Assembly: GCA_002416505.1 (NCBI GenBank)
Contig: DIAM01000004.1
Location: forward strand, 89,173 to 153,172
Direction of reading: 5' to 3'
Length of the DNA stretch: 64,000 nucleotides
From: Gammaproteobacteria bacterium UBA5078
Lineage (GTDB): Bacteria; Pseudomonadota; Gammaproteobacteria; Pseudomonadales; Pseudohongiellaceae
The notes under the pieces were generated by a model that did not search any database, was not told the origin of the DNA, and was given only the letters and a program-made list of their open reading frames with translations. Of the stretch, positions 1-9,282 are shown piece after piece; position 1 is the first letter of the stretch, and every line of letters begins with the position of its first letter. The position numbers and the translations under genes were made by a program.

Positions 1-2
1 CC

Positions 3-1142
3 GATGGGGCGGCCGAGCAAGCCGCAGCGACCCAAGCGCTGGCTGGGGCAACGGACGATGTCGATGCCCTATATGGCTGGCTCAAGTCCGGCCCTGCCTA
101 TAGCGCGGATGTGCCTACCGGCCTAGTCGAGATGGCGCGCAGCAGCGAGGACGGCACCAGCTTTCCCTTCGTCCTATTGGTACCCGAGGACTACAACGCA
201 AGCCGTGCCTATCCCGTCGAGTTCAATCTTCATGGCGGCGTCAATCGACCCAAGATTCAGCCTGGCGAAACCGCATGGCGCAATGGCTATGAGAGCCTCG
301 CTGACGCCAATAAAATAGTTGTGCTGCCCATAGCCTGGGACGATGCGTTCTGGTGGCTCGACAACCAAGCAGACAATCTGCCTGCCATTCTTAGGCTAGT
401 AAAACAGCGCTATAACGTAGACGACAACAGGGTCTACATGACTGGCGTTTCGGACGGTGGTACCGGTTCCTATTTCTTCGCCTTCATGCAACCCACCGAG
501 TGGGCCGCATTCCTGCCCTATATCGGCCACCCCGGCGTCCTGCGCAACCCGCGCGCGCGCGTGAGCTATCCGCTGTCCTTCGACAACCTCAAGGGCAAGC
601 GCCTGTTTATCGTCAATGGTGAGAACGACCGCCTGTATCCGGCGCGCGCCGTACAACCCTATATCGACATGATGAGCGAGGCCGGCGCCGATTTCGAGTT
701 TACGATAATTCCAAATGGGGGGCACAACACCGAATGGATGCCTGAGCAGCGCCCGAGAATCGAGAAGTTTAAGCGCGACAATGTGCGCGATCCATTGCCC
801 GATACTGTGCATTGGGTGACAAGCAGGACCGATCGCTATAATCGCAACCATTGGCTGCGCATCGATAAGCTCCGCAGCGAGGGCCAACCGGGCCGCATTG
901 AGGTCTCCCGGGAGGGCAACCACTTCGAGGTCACGAACTTCTATGTCGATGGGTTCACTCTGCTGCTTAGCCCTGAGGAGGTAGACTTCTCCAAGCCCAT
1001 TACCGTCACCCTCAACGGCACACCTGTATTCGCCGAGATCGTGCCGCAAAGCGCAACCACTCTCCTGAACTGGGCGAACAAAGACCGCGATCGCAGCATG
1101 TTATTCACCGCCGAGCTCTCACTGAGCGCCCCGCCACAGTAA
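3..1142 (+). CDS. Alpha/beta hydrolase, esterase/depolymerase-like (5' end outside window)
   Basis: The reading frame is open from the first bases of the window, so the true start lies upstream; about 379 residues are visible. The protein has alpha/beta-hydrolase features: an oxyanion-type stretch FNLHGGVN, a nucleophile elbow GVSDGGTG and a late catalytic-His candidate in NGGHNTEW. The layout resembles PHB-depolymerase or feruloyl-esterase-like hydrolases with a C-terminal beta-rich extension. The substrate is unknown. It is convergent with cysQ, 4 bases away. A GTG at 111 could be taken as a start, but coding sequence clearly continues upstream of it (ALYGWLKSGPAYSAD). Confidence 0.75.
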   Translation, partial: DGAAEQAAATQALAGATDDVDALYGWLKSGPAYSADVPTGLVEMARSSEDGTSFPFVLLVPEDYNASRAYPVEFNLHGGVNRPKIQPGETAWRNGYESLADANKIVVLPIAWDDAFWWLDNQADNLPAILRLVKQRYNVDDNRVYMTGVSDGGTGSYFFAFMQPTEWAAFLPYIGHPGVLRNPRARVSYPLSFDNLKGKRLFIVNGENDRLYPARAVQPYIDMMSEAGADFEFTIIPNGGHNTEWMPEQRPRIEKFKRDNVRDPLPDTVHWVTSRTDRYNRNHWLRIDKLRSEGQPGRIEVSREGNHFEVTNFYVDGFTLLLSPEEVDFSKPITVTLNGTPVFAEIVPQSATTLLNWANKDRDRSMLFTAELSLSAPPQ

Positions 1143-1146
1143 GCCC

Positions 1147-1986
1147 CTACGCTTGTTCCGCCTCGAGTACGCGACGCCAGTCGATGCGCGCGTCCCCGAC
1201 GGCGAGGAAATGCGGGTTGAGTATATCGTCCTTACTGTTATAGCCCAGCGTGCTGAAATCCGTCTTCATTACCTTGCCGCCAGCGGCCTCTAGCACTGCC
1301 TGAGCCGCCGCGGTGTCCCATTCACTGGTGGGGGCGAGGCGCGGATAGAAGTCCGCCTTCCCTTCCGCGAGCATGCAAAACTTCAAGGAGCTGCCCACAT
1401 TGAGCATCTCCACCGCCGCGAAGCGTTTGCTCAGCTGTTCGAGCATGGCCTCGAGTGCCGCCGAACCATGGCGTCGGCTAGCCACCACTTTTAACGTGGA
1501 CTGACTCAACTCGCCTTCGAAGGCGCGCGTCTTGATGTGCTCCAAGGTCTGGTTCTCGCCTCGTTTCCAAGCCCCTAAGCCTATGACGCCGAGCCAACTG
1601 GTTCCCGCAACCGGCGCGTGGACCACGCCAAGCACAGGCACGCCTTCGCGTATGAGCGCAATATTGACCGTGAACTCTCCGTTGCGATCGATAAACTCCT
1701 TGGTGCCATCTAGGGGATCGATGAGCCAATATTCCTGCCAGTGTCGGCGCTGCGCGAAGGCAGTGAGGGCGGCCTCCTCGGACAATATGGGGATATTGGG
1801 CGTCAATCTCTGCAGCTCGGTGCAGATCAACGCATTCGCTAGTGTGTCAGCCTCGGTCAGCGGCGAATGATCGACCTTGTGAGTGACTGCAACGCCAGCC
1901 GCGTTTGTATAGACTGCCATGATCTGATGACCCGCTAGGGTCGCGATATGACTGATCGCATCGACTAGCTCAGTGTCCTCTAACAT
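1147..1986 (-). CDS. cysQ: 3'(2'),5'-bisphosphate nucleotidase CysQ
   Basis: This 279-residue protein belongs to the inositol-monophosphatase/FIG superfamily. The metal-binding signatures are in order: EEAA near residue 70, then DPLDGTKEF with the two catalytic aspartates, then WDTAAAQAVLEAAGG near the C terminus. DPLDGTKEF is typical of CysQ rather than SuhB. CysQ hydrolyses 3'-phosphoadenosine 5'-phosphate (pAp), a by-product of sulfate assimilation, to AMP. Length is normal for the family. In Pseudomonas cysQ also lies near nudE/yrfG-type genes, which agrees with yrfG-hslR about 1 kb away here. Confidence 0.9.
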   Translation of the reverse strand: MLEDTELVDAISHIATLAGHQIMAVYTNAAGVAVTHKVDHSPLTEADTLANALICTELQRLTPNIPILSEEAALTAFAQRRHWQEYWLIDPLDGTKEFIDRNGEFTVNIALIREGVPVLGVVHAPVAGTSWLGVIGLGAWKRGENQTLEHIKTRAFEGELSQSTLKVVASRRHGSAALEAMLEQLSKRFAAVEMLNVGSSLKFCMLAEGKADFYPRLAPTSEWDTAAAQAVLEAAGGKVMKTDFSTLGYNSKDDILNPHFLAVGDARIDWRRVLEAEQA

Positions 1987-2163
1987 CTACAAACTCCTAA
2001 ATTATGCCAGCATGGCGCGGCTACGAGGACCAACAGGTTGATCGACGCGGGCTAAGGGCAAATGCTAGCATGTTTCACGCTCTTGCCCGTGAACTGCCCC
2101 GAGGGGTGGCACGGGACACTGCGCGGCAGCAACATCACAATAAAAACAATACGGAGAATCATC

Positions 2164-2964
2164 ATGCGCGTTATTACCGGGCTCATTCTAATCCTGCTGA
2201 CCATGGGCACCGCCCAGGCACAGCTGGCGGTTCCGAACGAGGCAGGGCTAACCTATGGCCATGTGCACCTGAATGTGAGCGATATCGAACTGCATAAGCG
2301 CCTGTGGGTCGAGCACTTCGGCGGCACAGTCGTCCAGAAGGGCTCCCTGACCGCGGTGCGCATGCCGAATATGGCCGTCATCCTTACCGAGCGTGTCCCA
2401 ACTGGCGGCTCCCAAGGCACGGTGATGGATCACTTCGGATTCAAGGTGCGCAGTATCGCCACCTTCCTCGCAAAGTGGCGCGCCGCGGGCCTGCCGGTAG
2501 GACGCGAGTTCATAGGCGCGGAGGGGCAACGCAACGCCTATATTATGATGCCGGATGATGTCTACGTAGAGCTGCAAGAAGATCAGATGCTAGACCTTGA
2601 AGTTTCGCCCTATCACATCCATTTCTTTACCGCCGAGTATGAAAGCTTGCTGCAATGGTATTCGCAGCTGCTCAACATCGAGGTACGACCACGGGGTTCT
2701 ATCGAGAGCACCACTAACGTGCCAGGCATGAACCTGAGTTTCGGCAACGCGAATGAGGAACGCCTCCCTACTAAGGGCCGTTCGATCGATCACATAGGCT
2801 TCGAGGTGGACGACTTAGAAGCCTTCTGTAAATTATTGGAAGAGAAAGGCATCGCCTTCGACGTGGCCTATAGAGACATACCCTCGATAGGTCTGAAAAT
2901 CGCCTTCATCACCGACCCTACCGGGGTCTATATCGAATTTACTGAGGGCTTAGACGAGTATTGA
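2164..2964 (+). CDS. Exported protein with two VOC (glyoxalase-type) domains
   Basis: A 266-residue protein. The ATG at 2164 is preceded by GGAG and gives a classical signal peptide (hydrophobic residues 4-17, then GTAQAQ), so I prefer it to an upstream in-frame start at 2062 that would add 34 residues. Two vicinal-oxygen-chelate repeats follow: about residues 28-135 (starts YGHVHLNVSD, ends YVELQED) and 140-265 (YHIHFFTAEY, then IDHIGFEVDD, ends YIEFTEG). Such domains hold a divalent metal in glyoxalases and dioxygenases. Two-domain versions with a Sec signal are uncommon and the substrate is not predictable. The stop nearly abuts yrfG. Confidence 0.8.
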   Translation: MRVITGLILILLTMGTAQAQLAVPNEAGLTYGHVHLNVSDIELHKRLWVEHFGGTVVQKGSLTAVRMPNMAVILTERVPTGGSQGTVMDHFGFKVRSIATFLAKWRAAGLPVGREFIGAEGQRNAYIMMPDDVYVELQEDQMLDLEVSPYHIHFFTAEYESLLQWYSQLLNIEVRPRGSIESTTNVPGMNLSFGNANEERLPTKGRSIDHIGFEVDDLEAFCKLLEEKGIAFDVAYRDIPSIGLKIAFITDPTGVYIEFTEGLDEY

Positions 2965-2975
2965 ATGGGCCAGCA

Positions 2976-3650
2976 ATGACAGCATTGAATTGGACGCAAA
3001 TCGACACCGTTCTGTTCGACATGGACGGAACGGTACTCGACCTGCACTTCGATAATTATTTTTGGGAAGAGTTTGTTCCGGCGCGCTATGGCGAGTTGAA
3101 TCGCCTGACTCCTAAGCAGGCCTCGGCGTTTCTGATGAACCGCTACGCTAGCGTTAAGGGCACGCTGGACTGGTATTGCATGGACTTCTGGTCGGAGAGT
3201 CTCGCGATGGACATCAAGGCACTTAAGCACGAGGTGCGCCATAAGATCGCGCTGCGGCCCAATGCCCTAGCCTTCGTGCAGCAGTTGCGGGAGATTGGCA
3301 AGCAGGTGGTATTGGTAACCAATGCACACCCCCACAGCCTAGAGCTAAAGATGCAGCACACCGGAATCGCCGCACACTTCGACCACCGCATCAGCTCTCA
3401 TTCATTGCAATTGGCGAAAGAGAATATTGGCTTCTGGCCAGCCCTGCGCGCACAGATCGATCATGATCCCCAGCGTTCCCTCTTGATCGACGACAGCCTA
3501 GCAGTTTTGCGCAGGGCCCAGTCCGAAGGCATCGGCCATCTGCGTGCCATAGCGCGCCCCGACAGCCAGCGACAGGCGCTAGGGCAGCAAGAGGAATTCA
3601 TTCAGATCGATGATTTCGCCGACATCATGAAAGGTTTAGCCGGACAATGA
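2976..3650 (+). CDS. yrfG: GMP/IMP nucleotidase, HAD family (YrfG)
   Basis: A 224-residue HAD-superfamily phosphatase. Motif I is DTVLFDMDGTVLDL, with the nucleophile and acid/base aspartates. Motif II is VTNAHP and motif IV is LLIDDS. The cap segment (DNYFWEEFVPARYGE, then LDWYCMDFW) closely matches E. coli YrfG, a purine 5'-nucleotidase. I chose the ATG at 2976; a TTG at 2961 is possible but would overlap the upstream stop. The ATGA overlap with hslR shows translational coupling, the same pair order as in E. coli (yrfG-hslR). Confidence 0.88.
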   Translation: MTALNWTQIDTVLFDMDGTVLDLHFDNYFWEEFVPARYGELNRLTPKQASAFLMNRYASVKGTLDWYCMDFWSESLAMDIKALKHEVRHKIALRPNALAFVQQLREIGKQVVLVTNAHPHSLELKMQHTGIAAHFDHRISSHSLQLAKENIGFWPALRAQIDHDPQRSLLIDDSLAVLRRAQSEGIGHLRAIARPDSQRQALGQQEEFIQIDDFADIMKGLAGQ

Positions 3651-4051
3651 GTAAAGACCACGAGGCTTCGGCCACAGTCATAAGACTCGACAAATGGTTG
3701 TGGGCGGCACGCCTATTCAAGACTCGCGCACTCGCTAAACAGGCTGTCGAGACCGGCAAGGTGCAGGGTGCAGGCAATAAACTCAAGCCAGGGCGCGACG
3801 TCGGCATAGGCCTAGAGCTCGAGGTTCGTCAGGGCTGGGACACACGCACAATCGTCGTCAAGGCTCTATCCGAACACAGGCGCGGAGCCCCGGAGGCCGC
3901 GCTGCTCTACGAGGAGACCCCGCAGAGTGTAGAGAAGCGCGCACAGCTCGCGGAACAGCGCCGCTTACACGCCCAACTGGAGCAGCCGATTGCCAAGCCC
4001 GACAAAAAAGATCGTCGCTTGCGTTCTCAGATGAAACATTACACCGAGTAG
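3647..4051 (+). CDS. hslR: Ribosome-associated heat shock protein Hsp15
   Basis: A 134-residue protein with an S4 RNA-binding domain at residues 11-70 (IRLDKWLWAARLFKTRALA, then GKVQGAGNKLKPGRDV) and a basic, charged C-terminal tail, exactly the Hsp15 plan. Hsp15 binds stalled, dissociated 50S subunits carrying nascent chains and helps recycle them after heat stress. The ATG overlaps the yrfG stop by 4 bases. Confidence 0.9.
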   Translation: MSKDHEASATVIRLDKWLWAARLFKTRALAKQAVETGKVQGAGNKLKPGRDVGIGLELEVRQGWDTRTIVVKALSEHRRGAPEAALLYEETPQSVEKRAQLAEQRRLHAQLEQPIAKPDKKDRRLRSQMKHYTE

Positions 4052-4248
4052 TCCCCTCTAGTCTTGGGTACCCTCACGGTTTACTTGGAGAGCCTGCACA
4101 TAATTGGCGCGCTCCTTCGTGGCCGAGTTTCACTTTATTTGGCATAATCGCCGCTCTTAGAAAGACCACACGACAAGTCTCAAGATACCGACCTAGCCCC
4201 TGTGTTTTGAGCATGCTAAGCAAATCATGAGAACACAGAGGATGCAGC

Positions 4249-5835
4249 TTGACTAAGCCATTAGAAGAAAGTCTACGCCGGTTCGAACTTACCGAGTTTC
4301 GCACCGAGTGGGGACAGATCCACAGAGGGATCGAGAAAGAGAGCTTGCGTGTGACAAATGACGGCCACTTAGCGCAGACCCCTCACCCGGCCAGCCTGGG
4401 CAAGGCACTCACTCACCCGCATATTACGACCGATTATTCAGAAGCCCTGCTCGAACTAATTACCCCGGTGAACGATAGCATCGCCCAGACGCTCGACTTC
4501 CTCAGCGACCTGCACACCTACACCTATAGCGTATTGCCCAAAGACGAACGCCTATGGGTATCGAGCATGCCCTGCCTGATGGAGAGTGACGAGGATATCC
4601 CTCTGGCCCAGTACGGTGATTCCAACATCGGCAAACTCAAGACGCTATACCGAGAAGGCCTTGGCCATCGTTACGGTCGTGCCATGCAGACCATTGCTGG
4701 CATACACTATAATTTCTCGATGCCAGAGAATTTCTGGCCAGACTATCAAAAAATTAAGCGCTCGCCTTTGACGCTACAAGAGTTTCAAACCCAGCAGTAC
4801 CTGCACCTGATTCGCAACTTCCATCGCAACTCCTGGCTGCTGCCCTATCTCTTCGGCGCCTCGCCCGCGGTATCCAAGTGTTTCACTCAGGGACGCCCCC
4901 ACGAGCTGGAAGAGTTCGACCAGTACACTCTCTATAAACCTCATGCCACGGCCCTGCGCATGGGCAATCTGGGCTATAAGAGTGAGGCGCAGCAATCGCT
5001 ATTCGTGTGCTATAACAAGCTCGATAATTATCTAGATAGCCTGCAAGAAGCCTTGTCGACCCCTTATGCCCCGTACCAGAAAATCGGCATGAAGGAAGAC
5101 GGCAAATACCTGCAGATCAATACCAATCTATTGCAGTTAGAAAATGAGTTCTATGGCACCATTCGCCCGAAACGCGTAGGCCAATCCGGCGAGCGCCCCT
5201 TGACCTTATTGCGTGAGAGCGGCATTCAGTACATCGAAGTTCGCATCCTCGATCTGAACCCTTTCCTGCCTATTGGGCTCGATGCCGAACAGATTCGCTT
5301 CCTCGACTCCTTCCTAATCTATTGTTTGCTCGCGCCGAGTCCGGAGTGCACACAGGCTAGTTATGCAGAGATCGAAGAGAACTTATCGCGAGTGGTCAAC
5401 CAAGGCAGAGCCCCAGGCTTGATGTTAGAGCGCGATGGCGAGGCGGTGGCTTTCAGCGAATGGGCGAACGAGTTAATGGTCGCTATCACTCACGCGGCCA
5501 CGCTGCTGGACAATGTCCATGACACCGACGCCTACACCGCAGCTTGTGCGGCACAACAAAAGAAAATCGCCGACCCATCGCTAACGCCATCGGCACGGTT
5601 ATTGGCGGCAATGCGGGAGTCTGGTCAGGCGTTCTGCCGCTTTACGATGTCCCAAGCGTCCGCCACGGACGCCCATTTCCGTGCACAGAGATTGTCACCG
5701 GAACGCTTACAGGAGTTTCAAGAGGCAAGCCGCCAGTCCGTTGCGAAACAGGCGGAGATCGAGGCGAGCGATGACATCGATTTCGATGAATTCCTGCGCC
5801 AGTTCAATGCTATTGCTGAATCACATACGACGTGA
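4249..5835 (+). CDS. gshA: Glutamate-cysteine ligase GshA
   Basis: A 528-residue protein of the gammaproteobacterial GshA family, the first step of glutathione synthesis (glutamate + cysteine + ATP). Visible family stretches include GIEKESLRV, TTDYSEALLELITP, GIHYNFSMPE and YIEVRILDLNPF. The start is TTG at 4249: AGAGGA lies 6 bases upstream, the N terminus matches the family, and the nearby ATG at 4242 is out of frame. Glutathione synthetase (gshB) lies about 43 kb away at 49026. The 3' end overlaps the convergent FliL-like gene by 26 bases. Confidence 0.95.
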   Translation: MTKPLEESLRRFELTEFRTEWGQIHRGIEKESLRVTNDGHLAQTPHPASLGKALTHPHITTDYSEALLELITPVNDSIAQTLDFLSDLHTYTYSVLPKDERLWVSSMPCLMESDEDIPLAQYGDSNIGKLKTLYREGLGHRYGRAMQTIAGIHYNFSMPENFWPDYQKIKRSPLTLQEFQTQQYLHLIRNFHRNSWLLPYLFGASPAVSKCFTQGRPHELEEFDQYTLYKPHATALRMGNLGYKSEAQQSLFVCYNKLDNYLDSLQEALSTPYAPYQKIGMKEDGKYLQINTNLLQLENEFYGTIRPKRVGQSGERPLTLLRESGIQYIEVRILDLNPFLPIGLDAEQIRFLDSFLIYCLLAPSPECTQASYAEIEENLSRVVNQGRAPGLMLERDGEAVAFSEWANELMVAITHAATLLDNVHDTDAYTAACAAQQKKIADPSLTPSARLLAAMRESGQAFCRFTMSQASATDAHFRAQRLSPERLQEFQEASRQSVAKQAEIEASDDIDFDEFLRQFNAIAESHTT

Positions 5836-6247
5836 AGAATACTTCGAGGACATCGGCAGAGCCGCCGCCCTCGACATAGTCCAGTGAGGCTCGAATCGTG
5901 TCCAGTGCCTGCTCGCGCAAATGCTCTTTGCCTTGAGTCGAAGTCAAGTTCTCCTCTAGTTGGCTAGCGAAGAGCTCTATCAGCTTGCTGCGGATATAGG
6001 GCATATGATGCCGGAGCATTTCGTCAGCAGGACGCTTGGTACGGACGGTGACATCGACCTTGAGATAACGCAGCCGGCCGCCGCCATCGTAATTGGTGAT
6101 GAAGCTAGGGCTCAGCTCAACATAGGGGAATTCGCTATTACTGCCAGGCGCGGCTGGCGCGGCAGACGAGGCCATCACCTGAGATGACAATGCAGCGATG
6201 CTCAATAGGCTCAACAGGCCAAGTAGCGACGAAATTTTTTTCAACAT
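5810..6247 (-). CDS. Exported FliL-like protein
   Basis: A 145-residue protein. The ATG at 6247 follows AAGGG and starts a signal peptide (MLKKISSLLGLLSLL, then AALSSQVMAS). The mature part, YVELSPSFITNYDGGGRLRYLKVDVTV through VEVFF-type C-terminal strands, has the pattern of FliL-family proteins. Those stabilise the flagellar stator ring, but here there is no flagellar context. FliL paralogues outside flagellar operons occur in pseudomonads; their role is unclear. The gene could be extended upstream to 6403, but that part has no coding character. It ends inside the 3' end of gshA. Confidence 0.72.
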   Translation of the reverse strand: MLKKISSLLGLLSLLSIAALSSQVMASSAAPAAPGSNSEFPYVELSPSFITNYDGGGRLRYLKVDVTVRTKRPADEMLRHHMPYIRSKLIELFASQLEENLTSTQGKEHLREQALDTIRASLDYVEGGGSADVLEVFFTSYVIQQ

Positions 6248-6465
6248 AGTAGTAACCCTTTGTACTTGTGCCGATTCAGTATGCCATATATCGGCAGCGG
6301 CGACGATTATCTGAGCGCGGCCCACAAGGCGCAGAACGAGCGCCGCCATATACATCGTCATAATATTGTTTAAAATGGGGCGCAAAGCATACGAGCGCCC
6401 CAAACAAAACTTTAAATATATAGAAAATTCATACAGTTAAGCCCGAAGTGGCAGTGAGTCAAACG

Positions 6466-6993
6466 ATGGCAAATTCTCTGGACGCTATAATCCCTCGCAC
6501 GCGCAGTCTCAATCTCATGATTTTTCTGGCCTGCACCTCTATCATCGCCGTCGCCCTGTATATGGAGCATGTAATGCTTCTGCAGCCCTGCGGGCTATGC
6601 ATTACGCAGCGCGTGTTCGTAATCCTAGTCGGCCTGTTCTGCCTAGCCTCCGCTATTCACAACCCCTCCGACAAGGGCGTTAAGAACTATGCCTTGGCGG
6701 CGGCGGCGATGTGCGTTGCCGGTGGCTATTTCGCGGGCCGTCAGATCTGGTTGCAACACCTGCCTGCAGACTTAGTACCCGCCTGTGGCCCCGGCCTGAG
6801 CTATATCATGGATAACTTCCCCTTCATGGATATGCTCAACTTCCTACTCAAGGGCGACGGCAATTGCGCCGAGGTCTCCTGGCGCTTTCTTGGCCTGCTC
6901 TCCATCGCCGAACTCTCCATGCTAGGCTTCATCGGCCTAATTTGCCTGTGCCTGTTTCAGGCCTTTCGCAAGAATGAGGGCCCCTCTGCATAA
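6466..6993 (+). CDS. dsbB: Disulfide bond formation protein B
   Basis: A 175-residue inner-membrane protein with four TM helices. The first redox pair is CGLC (in QPCGLCITQR) and the second is the periplasmic-loop pair C in PACGPG and C in GNCAEV. DsbB reoxidises DsbA by passing electrons to ubiquinone. The loop between the second pair is of the Pseudomonas DsbB/DsbH kind. The start could also be GTG at 6448, six residues longer; neither has a strong ribosome site. A 7-bp hairpin follows the stop. Confidence 0.9.
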   Translation: MANSLDAIIPRTRSLNLMIFLACTSIIAVALYMEHVMLLQPCGLCITQRVFVILVGLFCLASAIHNPSDKGVKNYALAAAAMCVAGGYFAGRQIWLQHLPADLVPACGPGLSYIMDNFPFMDMLNFLLKGDGNCAEVSWRFLGLLSIAELSMLGFIGLICLCLFQAFRKNEGPSA

Positions 6994-7002
6994 GCCAGAG
7001 GG
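6982..7002. terminator. Hairpin between convergent dsbB and the flavoprotein gene
   Basis: Perfect 7-bp inverted repeat CCCTCTG / CAGAGGG with a 7-base loop, spanning the dsbB stop codon and ending just before the convergent gene. There is no clear T run, so termination is a guess from its position. Confidence 0.35.
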
Positions 7003-7005
7003 ACT

Positions 7006-9141
7006 CTAGCCCCTGCGCCAGCGAAAGAAACGCTCGGCCCAGGGCAATAGCTTCTTCGGGATGCGTGCGCTACGCCACGCATTCGCGGTGAAGCGATTGG
7101 CCTCGGACAGCGTTGGATAGATATGGGTTGTCGCTGCGATCTTCTTCAGGCCCAGCCCATGGGTCATCGCCAGCACAAATTCGGTGAGCAATTCGCCGGC
7201 GTGATAGCCGACGATTGTCGCCCCTAGAATGCGATCGCCGCCGGGCGCCGTTAATACCTTAACGAAGCCGTGGGCCTCGCCATCGGCGATCGCACGATCG
7301 AGATCATCGATGCCATAACGGGTCAGGTCATATTTAATTCCTTGCTCCTGCGCTTCCTGCTCACTCAAGCCTACTCGAGCAACCTCGGGGTCTGTGAAAG
7401 TCGCCCAAGGCACTACCCTATAGTTGATGCGGAATCTCTTCAGGCCGCCCAACATCGCGTTCAATACCGCGAACCAGGCCTGGTACGAGGCCATATGGGT
7501 GAACTGATAGGGGCCCGCTACATCGCCACAGGCATAGATATTCGGATAGATCGTCTGCAGGTATTCGTTAACCTCTATAGTGCCACGCTGCGTCAAAGGC
7601 AACTTAAGCTCCTCTAAGCCGAAGCCCTCCACATTGGCCTTGCGCCCTATCGCGATGAGCACCTTGTCGAAGGGTAGCGCTAGAGTCTCGTCCTCGCCTT
7701 GCACATGCAATACGCCGCCCTGTGCGTCGCGCTCGAAAGAATCCGCCTTGAACCCCGTCAGAACTCGCACACCCTCGCGGGTGAAACGCTCCATTACTAA
7801 CTCGGCAACGTCCTCATCCTCGCGTGGCATGATGCGCGGGGCCTGATCCACAATCGTGACCTGGGCGCCCAAGCGCGCGAAACTCTGCGCGAGTTCGCAG
7901 CCGATCGGGCCAGCCCCAAGCACGAGGAGACGCTTAGGTAATTCGCGTAAATCCCAGAGCGAATCGGAGGTCAGATAATCGACCTTGTCTAGACCGGGTA
8001 TCGGGGGCACGAAGGGCCGCGCACCGGTGGCCAACACGATCGAGCGAGTCGTGATTGTGCGCTCGCCCACCCGCACCGTCCACGGTGAGGTGATCATCGC
8101 CTCTCCGGCTACGCACTCGACTCCGAGCGAGGTATAGCGCTCTACCGAGTCGTGTGGCTCGATCGCCTTCACGACAGACTGTATGCGCTCCATCACCTTC
8201 GGGAAATTCACTTGCCCCTGGGCGCCATCGATGCCGAACTGTTCGGCACGTTTAATATAGTCCGCGATGCGCGCACTGCGAATGATCGCCTTGCTGGGGA
8301 CGCAGCCGGTATTGAGACAATCACCGCCCATGCGGTGCTTCTCGATGAGAATGACCTTGGCTTTTGCGCCCGCGGCGATAATCGAGGAGACCAGACCGGC
8401 AGAGCCCGCGCCTATCACGACGACATTGGCCTCAAACTGCTTGGGCTTGGTGAAACTCACAGGAACCTTCTGGCGACGCAAGAACCCGAGTATGCCCTTG
8501 GTGATCCAAGGCAATACGCCTAATAGAGCAAACGACAAGACGATTGGCAGACTGATCAGGCCAGACAGAGATTCGATCTGCCCTAGTTCCGCACCGGCGT
8601 TCACGTACACCGCCGTGCCCAGCAGCATTCCAATCTGCGAGACGAAAAAATAGGGAATGAGCTTGATAGGGGTGAGTCCCATCAGCAGATTCACAAGGAA
8701 AAACGGGAAAACTGGCACCATTCGCAGGCTAAACAAATAGAAGGCACCGTCTTTCTCGACCCCGGCATTGATGGCCTTTAAGGAATTACCGAAGCGGCTC
8801 TGCACCCAGTCGCGCAGCAATAGGCGCGAGGTCATAAATGCCAGTGTTGCCCCGATGGAGCTAGCATAGGAGACGATCAGCGTGCCCCATCCCAATCCGA
8901 AAATGGCGCCACCCACCAGAGTCGCCACGGCAGCGCCCGGTATAGACAGTGCCGTGATCGCTACGTAGACGAGGAAGTAGATGCCCGCGGCGCTCAGGAA
9001 GTTTTCGTCCGCATAAGTCTGAATGGCACTCAATTGCGATTGCACATAGCTCAGCGTCAGAAAGCGACCAAGGTCGAGGGTGAAATAGGCAGCTAGGGCG
9101 GCGGCGAAAACAAGAACCAATACTATCTTCAATTTACTCAT
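7006..9141 (-). CDS. Fusion: TVP38/TMEM64 (DedA-like) membrane domain plus pyridine nucleotide-disulfide oxidoreductase
   Basis: A 711-residue fusion. Residues 1-220 form a multi-helix TVP38/TMEM64-type membrane domain (AITALSIPGAAVATLVGGAIFG, then FPFFLVNLLMG). Residues 235-700 form a flavoprotein of the lipoamide dehydrogenase/mercuric reductase family: FAD site VVIGAGSAGLVSS, redox pair GGDCLNTGCVPSK, NAD(P) site VLGAGPIGCELAQ, second FAD site IYACGDVAGPY, and a C-terminal dimer domain with HIYPTLSEA. The usual HMA domain of mercuric reductase and other mer genes are absent. The joined membrane anchor suggests the enzyme acts at the inner membrane on an unknown disulfide, quinone or metal. 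Confidence 0.88.
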   Translation of the reverse strand: MSKLKIVLVLVFAAALAAYFTLDLGRFLTLSYVQSQLSAIQTYADENFLSAAGIYFLVYVAITALSIPGAAVATLVGGAIFGLGWGTLIVSYASSIGATLAFMTSRLLLRDWVQSRFGNSLKAINAGVEKDGAFYLFSLRMVPVFPFFLVNLLMGLTPIKLIPYFFVSQIGMLLGTAVYVNAGAELGQIESLSGLISLPIVLSFALLGVLPWITKGILGFLRRQKVPVSFTKPKQFEANVVVIGAGSAGLVSSIIAAGAKAKVILIEKHRMGGDCLNTGCVPSKAIIRSARIADYIKRAEQFGIDGAQGQVNFPKVMERIQSVVKAIEPHDSVERYTSLGVECVAGEAMITSPWTVRVGERTITTRSIVLATGARPFVPPIPGLDKVDYLTSDSLWDLRELPKRLLVLGAGPIGCELAQSFARLGAQVTIVDQAPRIMPREDEDVAELVMERFTREGVRVLTGFKADSFERDAQGGVLHVQGEDETLALPFDKVLIAIGRKANVEGFGLEELKLPLTQRGTIEVNEYLQTIYPNIYACGDVAGPYQFTHMASYQAWFAVLNAMLGGLKRFRINYRVVPWATFTDPEVARVGLSEQEAQEQGIKYDLTRYGIDDLDRAIADGEAHGFVKVLTAPGGDRILGATIVGYHAGELLTEFVLAMTHGLGLKKIAATTHIYPTLSEANRFTANAWRSARIPKKLLPWAERFFRWRRG

Positions 9142-9282
9142 GTCTATCTCTTTGTCTGAATACGTAGCTAGTGGACTCGCAATGCATGCCGTAGGTTACA
9201 CCGCTAAAGGTTTATTCTTGCTATCAGTGCTTGGTATGCTATAACGCATTGAAATTCCGCTGACAGATCGAGAACTTAAAAA

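Noticed and set aside
396..1049. 217-codon open frame on the minus strand
   Set aside because: It lies fully inside the hydrolase gene, has no family motif and reflects codon bias on the opposite strand.
5810..6403. Longer start for the FliL-like protein at 6403
   Set aside because: The added 52 residues have no coding character and would hide the signal peptide starting at 6247.
7006..9141. Mercuric reductase merA
   Set aside because: No HMA domain, no C-terminal vicinal cysteine pair and no mer genes nearby; the protein has a fused membrane domain.
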